Below are positions 9,439 through 22,100 of a stretch of DNA of 64,000 nt, in pieces. Positions within the stretch are counted from its first letter, which is position 1. Each line of letters starts with the position of its first letter. The position numbers and the translations under genes were made by a program. Origin of the DNA: Paraburkholderia youngii. Its GTDB lineage: Bacteria; Pseudomonadota; Gammaproteobacteria; Burkholderiales; Burkholderiaceae. The notes below the pieces were generated by a model, which was not told where the DNA came from, did no database searches, and worked only from the letters and a program-made list of their open reading frames with translations. The stretch covers positions 683,356 to 747,355 of the forward strand of contig NZ_JAALDK010000003.1 of assembly GCF_013366925.1 (NCBI RefSeq), given 5' to 3'.

Positions 9439-9962
9439 GATATATCGGATGAAGATTGGTACTTCGCCACTGCGTATCTGACGTTGATGAACAAAGACAC
9501 GCCGCGTCGCTGCAATGAATTGCGCGAGATGTTCAATGCACTGCGCTGGATCGTGCGCGCGGCTATGCCGTGGCGTTTGTTGCCCAATGACTTTCCGCCG
9601 TGCGGCAGTAATGTCGATATGGCGGTCGACATCTTCGAGCAGTTGCTTGCCGCGCATGTGATGCCGGCCAACGAACAGGAGCATGCTCTGTTCGGAGAAT
9701 TGGCGCGCCAGATTCAGCACGCCAAAGGCCAGACGGTCAAGGTAGCGTTCGCCTATCAGGGATATACCTGCGAAGAGCCTGCACAGGCCGCACTCGACGA
9801 AGAGATCGAGCTTCAGATAATCAAGCGGACTGAGGCGAAAAATGGCTTCGTGCCGTTGCCGCGCCGCTGGGCGGTCGATCGCGGCTTCGGCTGGCTCAAC
9901 CGCTTCCACCGACTGGCAGGAGACCAAGGGCAACTCCCCGAAACCCTGGCCGGTCTTTCTGT
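9439..9962 (+). pseudogene. IS5-family (IS427-like) transposase with large internal deletion
   Basis: The N-terminal region (SDEDWYFATAYLTLMNKDTP, WRLLPNDFPP) is joined directly to the C-terminal DDE region (GSNVDMAVD, LLAAHVMPANEQEHAL, then PRRWAVDRGFGWLNR). Roughly 90-100 residues that normally lie between PPW and GSK-hMAVD are missing, yet the frame stays open. Homology stops after LPETLAGL near 9962. The catalytic set is incomplete, so it is a dead remnant inserted in the NRPS accessory operon, between the PLP gene and the GNAT gene. Confidence 0.8.
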
Positions 9963-10203
9963 CGTACCCCCCGTGTTTATGCCTATCCACTTTGTATTCC
10001 TTAACAAAATTTCCTTCTAACACCACAAGCGCTTCCCCGTTGAGCACAAGCTCAATCCAATTCCCTGTTGATATATGCAATGCACGCGCGGCGTGAGATA
10101 GTGGAGAACTGCGGCTCGACAACCGGTCATGTTGGATCAAATGCCCCCATTGATGAAAGACGCGTCCAGAGGCCTCATTCTCTGACCGAGAATGGATATC
10201 CAC
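9963..10203 (-). pseudogene. Scrap of an unidentified gene between the PLP gene and the IS5 remnant
   Basis: About 80 minus-strand codons look coding (VFHQWGHLIQHDRLSSRSS, then STGNWIELVLNGEALVVLEG) and then run into the IS5 remnant. It lies just downstream of the PLP-enzyme gene on the same strand, so it may be what is left of another tailoring gene. I could not identify a family. Positions 10204-10473 contain only short broken frames. Confidence 0.35.
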
Positions 10204-10473
10204 GCCGTACTATTGAGTTGCGCTCCCCACGGGTCGACCCGCTTCACATCACTGCTAGCACTGCAAAGTGATCGTTTCTATTTGCTCATGATGTCAGTGC
10301 CATTTTCTCGCTGCAGGTTGGCTGACAGCCTTGAATCGGAGTCAGTGTGCCACTGGTTCGAGTTTGAAAATCATTACCATATTCGAGCAACGCCAATGCA
10401 AATCTCGCGCTCTCTCGACTATTGCGATCGCCGCCCACCAGTAGGCCCGGCGCTCGACCAAGATTGTTTTAAG

Positions 10474-12024
10474 TCAGGATACAAGCACCCTGTTCTTAGC
10501 GAGAAGAGATACCTTTTCCAACACAGAAATGGCACGTTCTACTAGATATTCAGCGCTGTTATCTTTCTCGCAAACGGCCTCCACAATTAAGCGCGCGCTA
10601 AGACTCATCCGCAGCGCAGAAACAGGAACCCCATCGATCTCGCCACATAAAACGGGTTGACCCAATTCGCAACGCGCGGACAATATTTTCCGTTTTACTC
10701 CGCGCGCCCTCCCACCAAGGTCTGCTTTCATTCGATTGAAGATTTTGGTGGTCTCCTCCGCGCGCAGCGGCCTTCTTCGGTTATTAAACTCGAACAAGAT
10801 GAAAGGAAAAATCGTTGGAATCTGATCCCACGTCGACTGATTTTCCGTTGGACGGCGCTGCAAGGCGGGTTGTTCCAGGAGACTAAGCTGTTGCGAGTTA
10901 CTCATCCATGATGTAATAGCGTTATAGAAGTTCTCCACGACCTTTCTGATACCTTCCGCGGGGATGCTGTGAAAATCCCGCAGTTCAGCGAGGGCAGCCT
11001 CCCACCGCAAAAGCAATCCAAAGTTGCTTGCATTGTGAAGCGACATGATGCCATTCCAATGTGGCGGCCACTCTGCGCGCGCGCTATTGACGCGAAGTGC
11101 CGGATCGACCGGCCGCTTCATCAATCTGCATGCTGCGTCTGCCGGAACCAGCAACATTGCGGAAAATGGAGGGCCGCTAAAAAACTTTGATCCAGTAATG
11201 ATGACAATACTATCCGCACGGAGGTAACTAACTAACGTGCTCGATGCCAGCCTGAATTGAGAGGCATCGATGACAGTCTCGATGATGTTTGGCCAGCGCC
11301 GCTTGAGTTCGAGGACACGATCCGGACTGGGGCCCAACACGCCGGTCTTGGAGACGTCGGTTAATACGATCAAAATGCGCTCATACTGCTTTACAGCACT
11401 CAATACCGTTGCTTCAAGTTCGTCATCAACCTCAGCAATGGATCGGAGACTGCCGTCCTCTGAGCGAATTGCTATCGACTCGACGTGATTGACATCGCCG
11501 AAATCTCCCACATTCTCATGGTTCATCGCGGGGGGATAGCGATGATATAAGGCGCCCGCCAAAGCACGCGCGACACCGCTCCCCGTCTCTTCCGGTTGAA
11601 CCATGATCGCCAACGTTGTGCGAGAGCTGGTCCCGGCCACCAGTCTTGCGATAAGCATGTGAGCATCTGTGCCGGAAGCGGATACAATAGCCTCCAACCC
11701 AGATAGTTCTCCTAAGCCACACAGGTCGATAAATTCACTACGCAGCCTCGATATCTCCTCCAAATAAACGTCCGCCGGATTTCTCTCCCGTAAGCTACTC
11801 AAGAGATGGGAGCGTAGTTGTTGCGCAGCAGAGTGGCCAGATAGGGAGATAGTAGATGCCGTGGCGGAGCCAAATGCTAACAGTCCTGTATCTGGTATCG
11901 GTCGCCCCCCATATTTGTTGATCATTGCGGCGGTGTCGAGTTCGATCCGCGGGTCCCCTCCTTGCGTTAGGGCTTCGAAAGTCGACGGGAGGTAACTGTC
12001 GAGATTGTGCGAGCGCGTTGTCAT
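10474..12024 (-). CDS. PLP-dependent enzyme, fold type I, NRPS tailoring candidate
   Basis: 516 residues. Fold-type I PLP landmarks are visible: a phosphate-binding SGTDAHM at 118-124, the Asp that pairs with the pyridine nitrogen in VIDASQFR (D253), and the Schiff-base lysine in TGSKFFSGPP (K280). The layout resembles the aminotransferase class V / decarboxylase group, but the exact reaction cannot be read from sequence. The ATG lies 4 bases after the NRPS stop codon, so translation is probably coupled. A reasonable inference is that it makes or modifies an unusual amino acid for the synthetase. A catabolic or resistance role cannot be excluded. Confidence 0.78.
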   Translation of the reverse strand: MTTRSHNLDSYLPSTFEALTQGGDPRIELDTAAMINKYGGRPIPDTGLLAFGSATASTISLSGHSAAQQLRSHLLSSLRERNPADVYLEEISRLRSEFIDLCGLGELSGLEAIVSASGTDAHMLIARLVAGTSSRTTLAIMVQPEETGSGVARALAGALYHRYPPAMNHENVGDFGDVNHVESIAIRSEDGSLRSIAEVDDELEATVLSAVKQYERILIVLTDVSKTGVLGPSPDRVLELKRRWPNIIETVIDASQFRLASSTLVSYLRADSIVIITGSKFFSGPPFSAMLLVPADAACRLMKRPVDPALRVNSARAEWPPHWNGIMSLHNASNFGLLLRWEAALAELRDFHSIPAEGIRKVVENFYNAITSWMSNSQQLSLLEQPALQRRPTENQSTWDQIPTIFPFILFEFNNRRRPLRAEETTKIFNRMKADLGGRARGVKRKILSARCELGQPVLCGEIDGVPVSALRMSLSARLIVEAVCEKDNSAEYLVERAISVLEKVSLLAKNRVLVS

Positions 12025-12028
12025 AGCG

Positions 12029-15000
12029 TCAGGGCCCTATTGTTCGCGGGTGTGGTGTGCTGCTTAAGCATAAGGAAAGCGCACGTGCAAGAATCCGACG
12101 GTTTTCCGGCACGGCCATCATTGTCACGTGATCGCCGGGAATCGGTATGGCGTGAATGGCCTCGGGATTTAGAACTCGGTCCCAGCCATGCATGGGTGCA
12201 ATCTTCTTGGCCTCCGTTGCATCCGGAGTGCACCCAGCCCGGAAATTCTCGGGAAGCTCCGATGCATAGAACTGGTGGATTTCGACTTGCAGGGATGGAA
12301 CCTGATAGTTCAGTAACGCGTGCTGAAAATGGATATACGTTTCGACGGTTTCGTAGAAATCCGCTTCTGCAACTATCGCCCCAATTTCCTGTGCCTTTTG
12401 GAGTAGTTGCGGAACAGAACTGTTCCTAGCGCAGCGCTGTAGCAGTTCGAATCGTTCATCGTCCAAAGACTCCAGAGGTTCAAATACCATTTCGAGTATT
12501 ATTTCGGCATCAGATCTTTTCGGAGAATTTGCTGGCAGCGGGGCATCGATAAGCCCCAGAAAAGATACCGTTTCATCGAAGCGCAGCAACTGCTGAGTAA
12601 TCGCGTAAGCGAGGATCGCACCGGACGAATATCCGGCAATCCGGTAGGGAGCTCGTTGCTGAATCTTCTTCATCGTCAAGAGTGTATGCGTTGCGATCTC
12701 CTCAAGAGTCAGTGAACGATCTTTGAAGGAGGGCCATGGTAGAGCGTAGATGGGACTATCCACTTCCATTTCTTTTGCTAAAGTGGAGACATACGAAAAA
12801 TCTCCATAGCCTGTCGGAACAAAGAAAACGGGAGGCTGAGTTCCCGCCAAACGGACCGGCAACACTCCAGACACATGAGGATCCATGTCCATCTCGACCC
12901 TGGAGGCAAGATCCTTCAGGACGGGGGCTTCGAATAGATCGATAGCGCTTAATTTCATTCCCCCATCCAGTGCTCGGCTGAGCAGCCGCACGGCCAGCAG
13001 CGAATGGCCGCCCAGCTCGAAGAAGTGGTCATGCCGACCGACCCGCTCCAGACCCAGCAGCTCCGCCCACAGCTGCGCCAGCACCGTCTCGAGCTCCCCG
13101 CGCGGCGCCTCGTAGCCCCGCCGCGCATACGCATCGTCCTGCGGCGCAGGCAGCGCCCGCCGGTCCAGCTTGCCGTTGACCGTCAGCGGCAGCGCCCCCA
13201 GCGGCACGAACGCCGCCGGCACCATGTAGTCCGGCAGCTGCCCCGCCAGATGCGCGCGCAGCGTCGCCGCAAGCTGCGCTTCCTGCGCCTCCTGTGCGGC
13301 CACCACATAAGCCACCAGTTGCGGCTCGCCGGCCCGCTCCTCGCGCGCCACCACCACCGCCTCGCGCACCCATGCATGTGCGCACAGGTGCGCGGCCACC
13401 TCGCCCGGCTCGATGCGAAAGCCCCGGATCTTGACCTGCTCGTCGATGCGCCCCAGAAACTCCAGATTGCCATCCGGCAGGTACCGCGCCAGGTCCCCCG
13501 TGCGATACATCCGCGCGCCCGGCTGCGCACTGAACGGATCGGCCATGAACCGCTGCGCGCTCAGTTCCGGACGCTTCAGGTAGCCACGCGCAACCCCCGC
13601 CCCGCCAATGTAGAGCTCACCCACCGCCCCGAACGGCACCGGCTCGCCATGACCGTCCAGCACATACACCCGCGTGTTCGCAATCGGACGGCCGATCGGT
13701 ACACCTTGATGTGGCACGCCGAATGGCGTGTCAATAGGAAAAAAGGATGACCAGATGGTTGTTTCGGTTGGCCCGTAGAAATTCTTTACAGAGTTCACCG
13801 CTTCATTTAGGCGAAGTGACAGAGTTGCAGGTAACGCTTCTCCGCCACATACCGCATTCAGCGCTGGTGTTCCTTGCCAGCCTCCATCTAAGAGCAGGCG
13901 CCACATTGCCGGAGTCGCCTGCATGAAAGAAATGTTGTGATGTGCTATGTAATGGCGTAAGGCGATGGCGTCGATTGCATCCTTACTGCTTGCAAGGGCG
14001 ACTGCGGCCCCAGTGCTCAAAGGCAGGAACAGTTCGAGCCCCGCAATATCGAACGAGATGGTGGTCAAAGCCAAAAAAGTATCGCGGTCAGAAATTGAAG
14101 ATATCTCTGAAAACCCAAATAGAAAGTTCACCAGCCCCCGGTGCTCGACCATCACGCCCTTGGGCGTGCCGGTGGAGCCCGACGTGTAGATCACATAGGC
14201 CAGATGGTGCGGGCCCAGGCCCAGCGCGCGCGCACCCGGATCCGATGACGGCTGCCCGGCCCACGCCGGCGACTGCGCCTCCAGCTCCACCAGCCCCACG
14301 CCAGCGAGCGCCTCCTCGCCCAGCGCCGCACGCCCCGCCCCATCGGCCAGCACCAGCCGCGGCGCCGCCTCCCCCACAATCTGCCGCAGCCGCGCCCCCG
14401 GATACGCCGCATCCAGCGGCACATACGCGCCCCCGCCTTCAGGATCGCCAGCAGCCCCACCACCATCGCCGCGCTGCGCTCCACGCAGATCCCCACCGGC
14501 TGATCCGGCCTGACTCCGAGTGCGATCAGATGGTGCGCCAGCCGGTTGGCCCGCGCATTGAGCTCGCCATAGCTCAGTCTCTCGTTCTCATGCACCAGCG
14601 CCACCGCCTCCGGTGCCCGCCGCACCTGCGCCTCGAACAGCTCATGGATGCACCGCTCCGACGGATACGCCGCCTCCGTGCGGTTCAGCTCCTCCAGCAG
14701 ATACCCGCGCTCCTGCCCCGGCAGGATCTCCAGCTCCCGCACCGGCGTGTGCGGCGAGCGCTCCAGCAGCTCCGCCAGATGCTCCAGCGCATGTTGCATG
14801 TAACCGCACACCCGCTCCGCAGAAACCGGCCCGCTCACCTGCGCCGTCAGGCCCAGTGCTTCTTCCCAGTCCTCCACCGACAGGGTCAGGGGATAGTTGG
14901 TGCGCTCCTGCACACCCAGCCACTCCATGCCGTCCAGGACATCGTCCCCCACGACGCCCGGGAGCGCCGCCAGCGTATTGTGGCGATAGTTCAGCAGCGC

Positions 15001-16150
15001 GCCAAACAGCGGCGCAGGCGCCGCAACGCCGCTGCAGCGCTGCGCCAGCGCCAGCGGGGCATGCTCGTGGGTTAGCAGCTCCGCCAGCCGCGCGTGTGTG
15101 CGACGCACACTCTCCTCGACCCCGGTTCCATCCACGTCGAGCCGCACCGGCAGCGTGTTCATGAACAGGCCCATCGCCCGGTCCGCGCCCGTGCCACCAT
15201 GCATGCGCCCGAACAGCACCGTGCCGAACACCACCTGCTCGCGGCCGCTGCTGCGCGCCACCACCTGCGCCCACGCCAGATGGCACAGGCTGGCCACGCT
15301 CACCCCCAGCCGCCGCGCCTGCTGCCGCAGCCGGTCGTTAAGCGCCTGCGGCAACTGCCGCAGCGCCTCGTCCACCCCGCTGCCCTCGCCGCGCACCTCG
15401 CCCAGCCCGAACGGCAGCGTCGGCCCGTCAATCTCCGAGAGCATCTCCCGGAAGAACTGCTCATGCGCCTGCTCTCCCACACCCAGCCGCGCCTGCGCTA
15501 TCAGGTTACGGAATGGCTGCGGCTCGGCCAGCTCGTGCCCGCGTCCTCCCAGCACGCTCCGGACCTCCGCATGCATTACCTCTGAGGTGGTGTGATCGCC
15601 GATCAGATGATGCTGCAGCTCCAGCAGCAGCCAGCGCCCGCTGTCCGGCTCCCGGGCCGTCACACACCGTATCAGTGGCGCCCGCCCCAGATCGATGCGC
15701 TGCCCGCGCGGATCGAACCGGCGCCGCAGCTGCTCGGGAGCCGGCCCCTCCGCCTCGTCCAGTTCAACCTCCACCACCTCCAGCCGCGCCTGGCGCCACA
15801 CCACCTGCGCCGGAGCGGACAGCCCCTCCCACACAAACGACGTGCGCAGGATATCGTGCCGGTCCACCACCCGCTGCACTGCCGCCAGATAGCGCTCCAG
15901 CTGGCCACGACCGGCAAATGCCATCTGCGAGACCAGCAGGTATGGATCGCCCTGGCTGGCCAGCAGGTGATGGAACAGGATGCCCTCCTGCAGCGGCGAG
16001 AGAGCATAGATGTCCTGGATGTTGGCCAGTCCCCCGGGCACCGTGGCCACCACCCGGTCGATCTCCGCCTGGCTCAGCCCGATGAGCGGCAGCATCCCGG
16101 GGGTGATCGCCGTACTGTGCGCGGTAATCAGGTTGGCGGGGACCGCGACC
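12029..16150 (-). other. NRPS module 10: dual C/E - A(Gly) - T - TE
   Basis: Dual C/E domain (about 16,130-14,730) with HHLLASQGD near its start and HHLIGDH as catalytic motif (about 15,592). The A domain has its ATP motif at about 14,154-14,190. Pocket residues read D-I-L-Q-V-G-F-I-W-K, the glycine type. T motif GGHSLLAV near 13,005. Thioesterase about 12,880-12,029: nucleophile in GYSSG, acid in LIDAP, histidine in PGDHVTM. The TE would release the product as free acid or ring; which one cannot be told from sequence. Confidence 0.85.
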
Positions 16151-19100
16151 TCCTGATGGCTGCCCAGGCTGGCCGCCAGATCGGCCAGCACCGGCCGCGC
16201 GAACAGCGCGCGCACCTCTACTCCCAGCGAGCGCTGCCGCAGCCGCTCCATCAGTTGCACGGCCAGCAGCGAATGGCCGCCCAGCTCGAAGAAGTGGTCA
16301 TGCCGACCGACCCGCTCCAGACCCAGCAGCTCCGCCCACAGCTGCGCCAGCACCGTCTCGAGCTCCCCGCGCGGCGCCTCGTAGCCCCGCCGCGCATACG
16401 CATCGTCCTGCGGCGCAGGCAGCGCCCGCCGGTCCAGCTTGCCGTTGACCGTCAGCGGCAGCGCCCCCAGCGGCACGAACGCCGCCGGCACCATGTAGTC
16501 CGGCAGCTGCCCCGCCAGATGCGCGCGCAGCGTCGCCGCAAGCTGCGCTTCCTGCGCCTCCTGTGCGGCCACCACATAGGCCACCAGCTGCGGCTCGCCG
16601 GCCCGCTCCTCGCGCGCCACCACCACCGCCTCGCGCACCCATGCATGTGCGCACAGGTGCGCGGCCACCTCGCCCGGCTCGATGCGAAAGCCCCGGATCT
16701 TGACCTGCTCGTCGATGCGCCCCAGAAACTCCAGATTGCCATCCGGCAGGTACCGCGCCAGATCCCCCGTGCGATACAGCCGATCGCCCTCCACAAAGGG
16801 ACTGGCGATGAACCGCTCGGCTGTCAGCTCGGGGCGGTTCAGATAGCCCCGCGCGACCCCCGCCCCGCCAATGTAGAGCTCACCCACCGCCCCGAACGGC
16901 ACCGGCTCGCCATGACCGTCCAGCACATACACCCGCGTGTTCGCAATCGGACGGCCGATCGGAACGCGGTGCCGGCCATCGAAACCAGCAGGTACCGGAT
17001 AGCAGAGGGTGAAGGTGGTGTTCTCGGTTGGCCCGTAGCCATTTGATATCCGCAGCGTCGGATGCCGGCTCTTGCATGCCTTAATGGAAGCGGCTGAAAC
17101 CTCTTCGCCTCCGACCAGCAGCTGCTGCAGCGAACCGGTATTTCGCCCCTCCCCTACATACAGATCAAATAACCGTGCGGTCATCCAGGCAATGGTGACG
17201 CCCTGGTCGCGGATGATCCGGCCCAACGTTGATGTCGAGATATAACGTCCGGGATAGAGCATCACCCTGGCGCCATTCGCCAAGGCGCCCCAAACCTCGA
17301 ACGTCGTCGCGTCGAACGTCGGCGAGGAGGCGTTGAGAAAGACGTCCTGCGGGGAGATTGCGACGAAATCGCTCCCTGCCACCAGCCGGACCACCCCCCG
17401 ATGTTCAACCATCACGCCCTTGGGCGTGCCGGTGGAGCCCGACGTGTAGATCACATTGGCCAGATGGTGCGGGCCCAGGCCCAGCGCGCGCGCATCCGGA
17501 TCCGATGACGGCTGCCCGGCCCACGCCGGTGACCCCGCCTCCAGCTCCACCAGCCCCACGCCAGCGAGCGCCTCCTCGCCCAGCGCCGCACGCCCCGCCC
17601 CATCGGCCAGCACCAGCCGCGGCGCCGCCTCCCCACAATCTGCCGCAGCCGCGCCCCCGGATACGCCGCATCCAGCGGCACATATGCGCCCCCCGCCTTC
17701 AGGATCGCCAGCAGCCCCACCACCATCGCCGCGCTGCGCTCCACGCAGATCCCCACCGGCTGATCCGGCCTGACTCCGAGTGCGATCAGATGGTGCGCCA
17801 GCCGGTTGGCCCGCGCATTGAGCTCGCCATAGCTCAGTCTCTCGTTCTCATGCACCAGCGCCACCGCCTCCGGTGCCCGCCGCACCTGCGCCTCGAACAG
17901 CTCATGGATGCACCGCTCCGACGGATACGCCGCCTCCGTGCGGTTCAGCTCCTCCAGCAGATACCCGCGCTCCTGCCCCGGCAGGATCTCCAGCTCCCGC
18001 ACCGGCGTGTGCGGCGAGCGCTCCAGCAGCTCCGCCAGATGCTCCAGCGCATGTTGCATGTAACCGCACACCCGCTCCGCAGAAACCGGCTCGACCGCTT
18101 CCGCCGTCAGGCCCAGTGCTTCTTCGCAGTCCTCCACCGACAGGGTCAGGGGATAGTTGGTGCGCTCCTGCGCACCCAGCCACTCCATGCCGTCCAGGAC
18201 ATCGTCCCCCACGACGCCCGGGAGCGCCGCCAGCGTATTGTGGCGATAGTTCAGCAGCGCGCCAAACAGCGGCGCAGGCGCCGCAACGCCGCTGCAGCGC
18301 TGCGCCAGCGCCAGCGGGGCATGCTCGTGGGTTAGCAGCTCCGCCAGCCGCGCGTGTGTGCGACGCACACTCTCCTCGACCCCGGTTCCATCCACGTCGA
18401 GCCGCACCGGCAGCGTGTTCATGAACAGGCCCATCGCCCGGTCCGCGCCCGTGCCACCATGCATGCGCCCGAACAGCACCGTGCCGAACACCACCTGCTC
18501 GCGGCCGCTGCTGCGCGCCACCACCTGCGCCCACGCCAGATGGCACAGGCTGGCCACGCTCACCCCCAGCCGCCGCGCCTCGCTGCCGCAGCCGGTCGTT
18601 AAGCGCCTGCGGCAACCGCCGCCGCGCCTCGTCCACCCCGCTGCCCTCGCCGCGCACCTCGCCCAGCCCGAACGGCAGCGTCGGCCCGCCAATCTCCGAG
18701 AGCATCTCCCGGAAGAACTGCTCATGCGCCTGCTCTCCCACACCCAGCCGCGCCTGCGCTATCAGGTTACGGAATGGCTGCGGCTCGGCCAGCTCGTGCC
18801 CGCGTCCTCCCAGCACGCTCCGGACCTCCGCATGCATTACCTCTGAGGTGGTGTGATCGCCGATCAGATGATGCTGCAGCTCCAGCAGCAGCCAGCGCCC
18901 GCTGTCCGGCTCCCGGGCCGTCACACACCGTATCAGTGGCGCCCGCCCCAGATCGATGCGCTGCCCGCGCGGATCGAACCGGCGCCGCAGCTGCTCGGGA
19001 GCCGGCCCCTCCGCCTCGTCCAGTTCAACCTCCACCACCTCCAGCCGCGCCTGGCGCCACACCACCTGCGCCGGAGCGGACAGCCCCTCCCACACAAACG

Positions 19101-22100
19101 ACGTGCGCAGGATATCGTGCCGGTCCACCACCCGCTGCACTGCCGCCAGATAGCGCTCCAGCTGGCCACGACCGGCAAATGCCATCTGCGAGACCAGCAG
19201 GTATGGATCGCCCCGGCTGGCCAGCAGGTGATGGAACAGGATGCCCTCCTGCAGCGGCGAGAGAGCATAGATGTCCCGGATGTTGGCCAGTCCCCGGGCA
19301 CCGTGGCCACCACCCGGTCGATCTCCGCCCGGCTCAGCCCGATGAGCGGCAGCATCCCGGGGGTGATCGCCGTACTGTGCGCGGTAATCAGGTTGGCGGG
19401 GACCGCGACCTCCTGATGGCTGCCCAGGCTGGCCGCCAGATCGGCCAGCACCGGCCGCGCGAACAGCGCGCGCACCTCTACTCCCAGCGAGCGCTGCCGC
19501 AGCCGCTCCATCAGTTGCACGGCCAGCAGCGAATGGCCGCCCAGCTCGAAGAAGTGGTCATGCCGACCGACCCGCTCCAGACCCAGCAGCTCCGCCCACA
19601 GCTGCGCCAGCACCGTCTCGAGCTCCCCGCGCGGCGCCTCGTAACCCCGCCGCGCATACGCATCGTCCTGCGGCGCAGGCAGCGCCCGCCGGTCCAGCTT
19701 GCCGTTGACCGTCAGCGGCAGCGCCCCCAGCGGCACGAACGCCGCCGGCACCATGTAGTCCGGCAGCTGCCCCGCCAGATGCGCGCGCAGCGTCGCCGCA
19801 AGCTGCGCTTCCTGCGCCTCCTGTGCGGCCACCACATAGGCCACCAGCTGCGGCTCGCCGGCCCGCTCCTCGCGCGCCACCACCACCGCCTCGCGCACCC
19901 ATGCATGTGCGCACAGGTGCGCGGCCACCTCGCCCGGCTCGATGCGAAAGCCCCGGATCTTGACCTGCTCGTCGATGCGCCCCAGAAACTCCAGATTGCC
20001 ATCCGGCAGGTACCGCGCCAGATCCCCCGTGCGATACAGCCGATCGCCCTCCACAAAGGGACTGGCGATGAACCGCTCGGCTGTCAGCTCGGGGCGGTTC
20101 AGATAGCCCCGCGCGACCCCCGCCCCGCCAATGTAGAGCTCGCCCACCGCCCCGAACGGCACCGGCTCGCCATGACCGTCCAGCACATACACCCGCGTGT
20201 TCGCAATCGGACGGCCGATCGGAACGTGCGTCGATACAGCGCATTCGCTCGGAATTTCGTAAAAGGTGCAACCCACAACCGTTTCGGTCGGCCCGTATTC
20301 ATTCACCATCCTGGCGCCAGGCTGAACCCTGCGCCACAACTCGACTGTTGAATGCGACAGCGCTTCACCACCGATAACAAGCAGGTCAACCTGGCTGGTC
20401 ATCGGGCCCGCCAGCATCTGTTGTCCAAGCGCGTCCAGATGGCTCGGGGTAACGTTGACCAGCCCGCATGCCGATCTGGCCTGTACCTTTAGTCCCGCGA
20501 CCTCATCGCGTTCCCGTACCAGCCGTGCATGACCACCGCAGATCAGCGGTGCAAACAGGCTGTTGATCGTCGCATCGAACGCCAGGGAAGAAGAAACGAT
20601 CGAGGATGATCGTGGCGCGTAAGCTTCACAGGCCCACGCAAGATAATTGGCCACTCCACGATGTTCAACCATGACGCCCTTGGGCGTGCCGGTGGAGCCC
20701 GACGTGTAGATCACATAGGCCAGATGGTGCGGACCCAGGCCCAGCGCGCGCGCATCCGGATCCGATGACGGCTGCCCGGCCCACGCCGGCGACTGCGCCT
20801 CCAGCTCCACCAGCCTCACCCCGGCCAGCGCCTCCTCGCCCAACGCCGCACGCCCCGCCCCATCGGCCAGCACCAGCCGCGGCGCCGCCTCCCCACAATC
20901 TGCCGCAGCCGCGCCCCCGGATACGCCGCATCCAGCGGCACATATGCGCCCCCGCCTTCAGGATCGCCAGCAGCCCCACCACCATCGCCGCGCTGCGCTC
21001 CACGCAGATCCCCACCGGCTGATCCGGCCTGACTCCGAGTGCGATCAGATGGTGCGCCAGCCGGTTGGCCCGCGCATTGAGCTCGCCATAGCTCAGTCTC
21101 TCGTTCTCATGCACCAGCGCCACCGCCTCCGGTGCCCGCCGCACCTGCGCCTCGAACAGCTCGTGGATGCACCGCTCCGACGGATACGCCGCCTCCGTGC
21201 GGTTCAGCTCCTCCAGCAGATACCCGCGCTCCGCCGCCGGCAGGATATCGATGCGCTCCACCGGCTGTCCCGCGTCCGCAGCCATCGCCCGCAGCAGCGC
21301 CAGCAGATAATCCCGCTGCCGCCTGACCGTCGACTCTTCGAACAGCGCCGTGGCATAGCCCAGCGTGCCCACGATCCTCCCGTCACACTCGCCTACATTC
21401 AGCTCCAGATCGAACCGGACCTGCCCGGGCGCATTGTCCATCACCTCCTCCACGCCCAGCCCGGGAAGATCGAGCCGCCCCAGCGCGTTATCCTGCCAGG
21501 CCAGCCCCACCTGGAACAGCGGCGTGTGATCAAGCGCCCGTGGCGGCTGCACGATCTCCACCACCTGCTCGAACGGCAGGTCCTGATGCTCCTGCGCCCC
21601 CAGGGCCGTGCGCCGTGTCCGCTCCAGAAGCGTCGCCACGTCCGGCCCGCCCGACAGGTCCACCCGGAGCGCCAGCGTATTCACAAAAAAGCCGATCAGC
21701 TCCTCGATCTCCCGCCGGCCGCGGTTGGCACTCGGCACCCCGATCACAAGGTCGTCCTGCCCCGACAGACGCGAGAGCACCGCCGCCCAGCCCGCCAGCA
21801 CCGTCATGAACAGCGTCGTGCCATGCTCACGGCCCAGCCGCCTGAGTTCCCGCGTGAGCTCCGCATCGATCTCCACCGGCACCGTGGCGCCGGCAAACGA
21901 CTGGCGCGCCGGGCGCGGCCGGTCCGTCGGCAACGCGAGCATGGACGGCGCGCCTGACAGGGCCTCGCGCCAGTACTGCGCCTGACGCTGCAGCCGCTCC
22001 CCGGAGAGCCATTGCCGCTGCCAGGCCGCATAATCGGGATACTGGATCGCCGGCACCGGCAGGGGATTGGCCTGTCCGGCCACGAACGCCCGGTACAGGC

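Noticed and set aside
9963..10203. Siderophore-synthetase (IucA/IucC) fragment
   Set aside because: Only a vague resemblance in one strand-turn segment; too short and no catalytic motif, so left unidentified.
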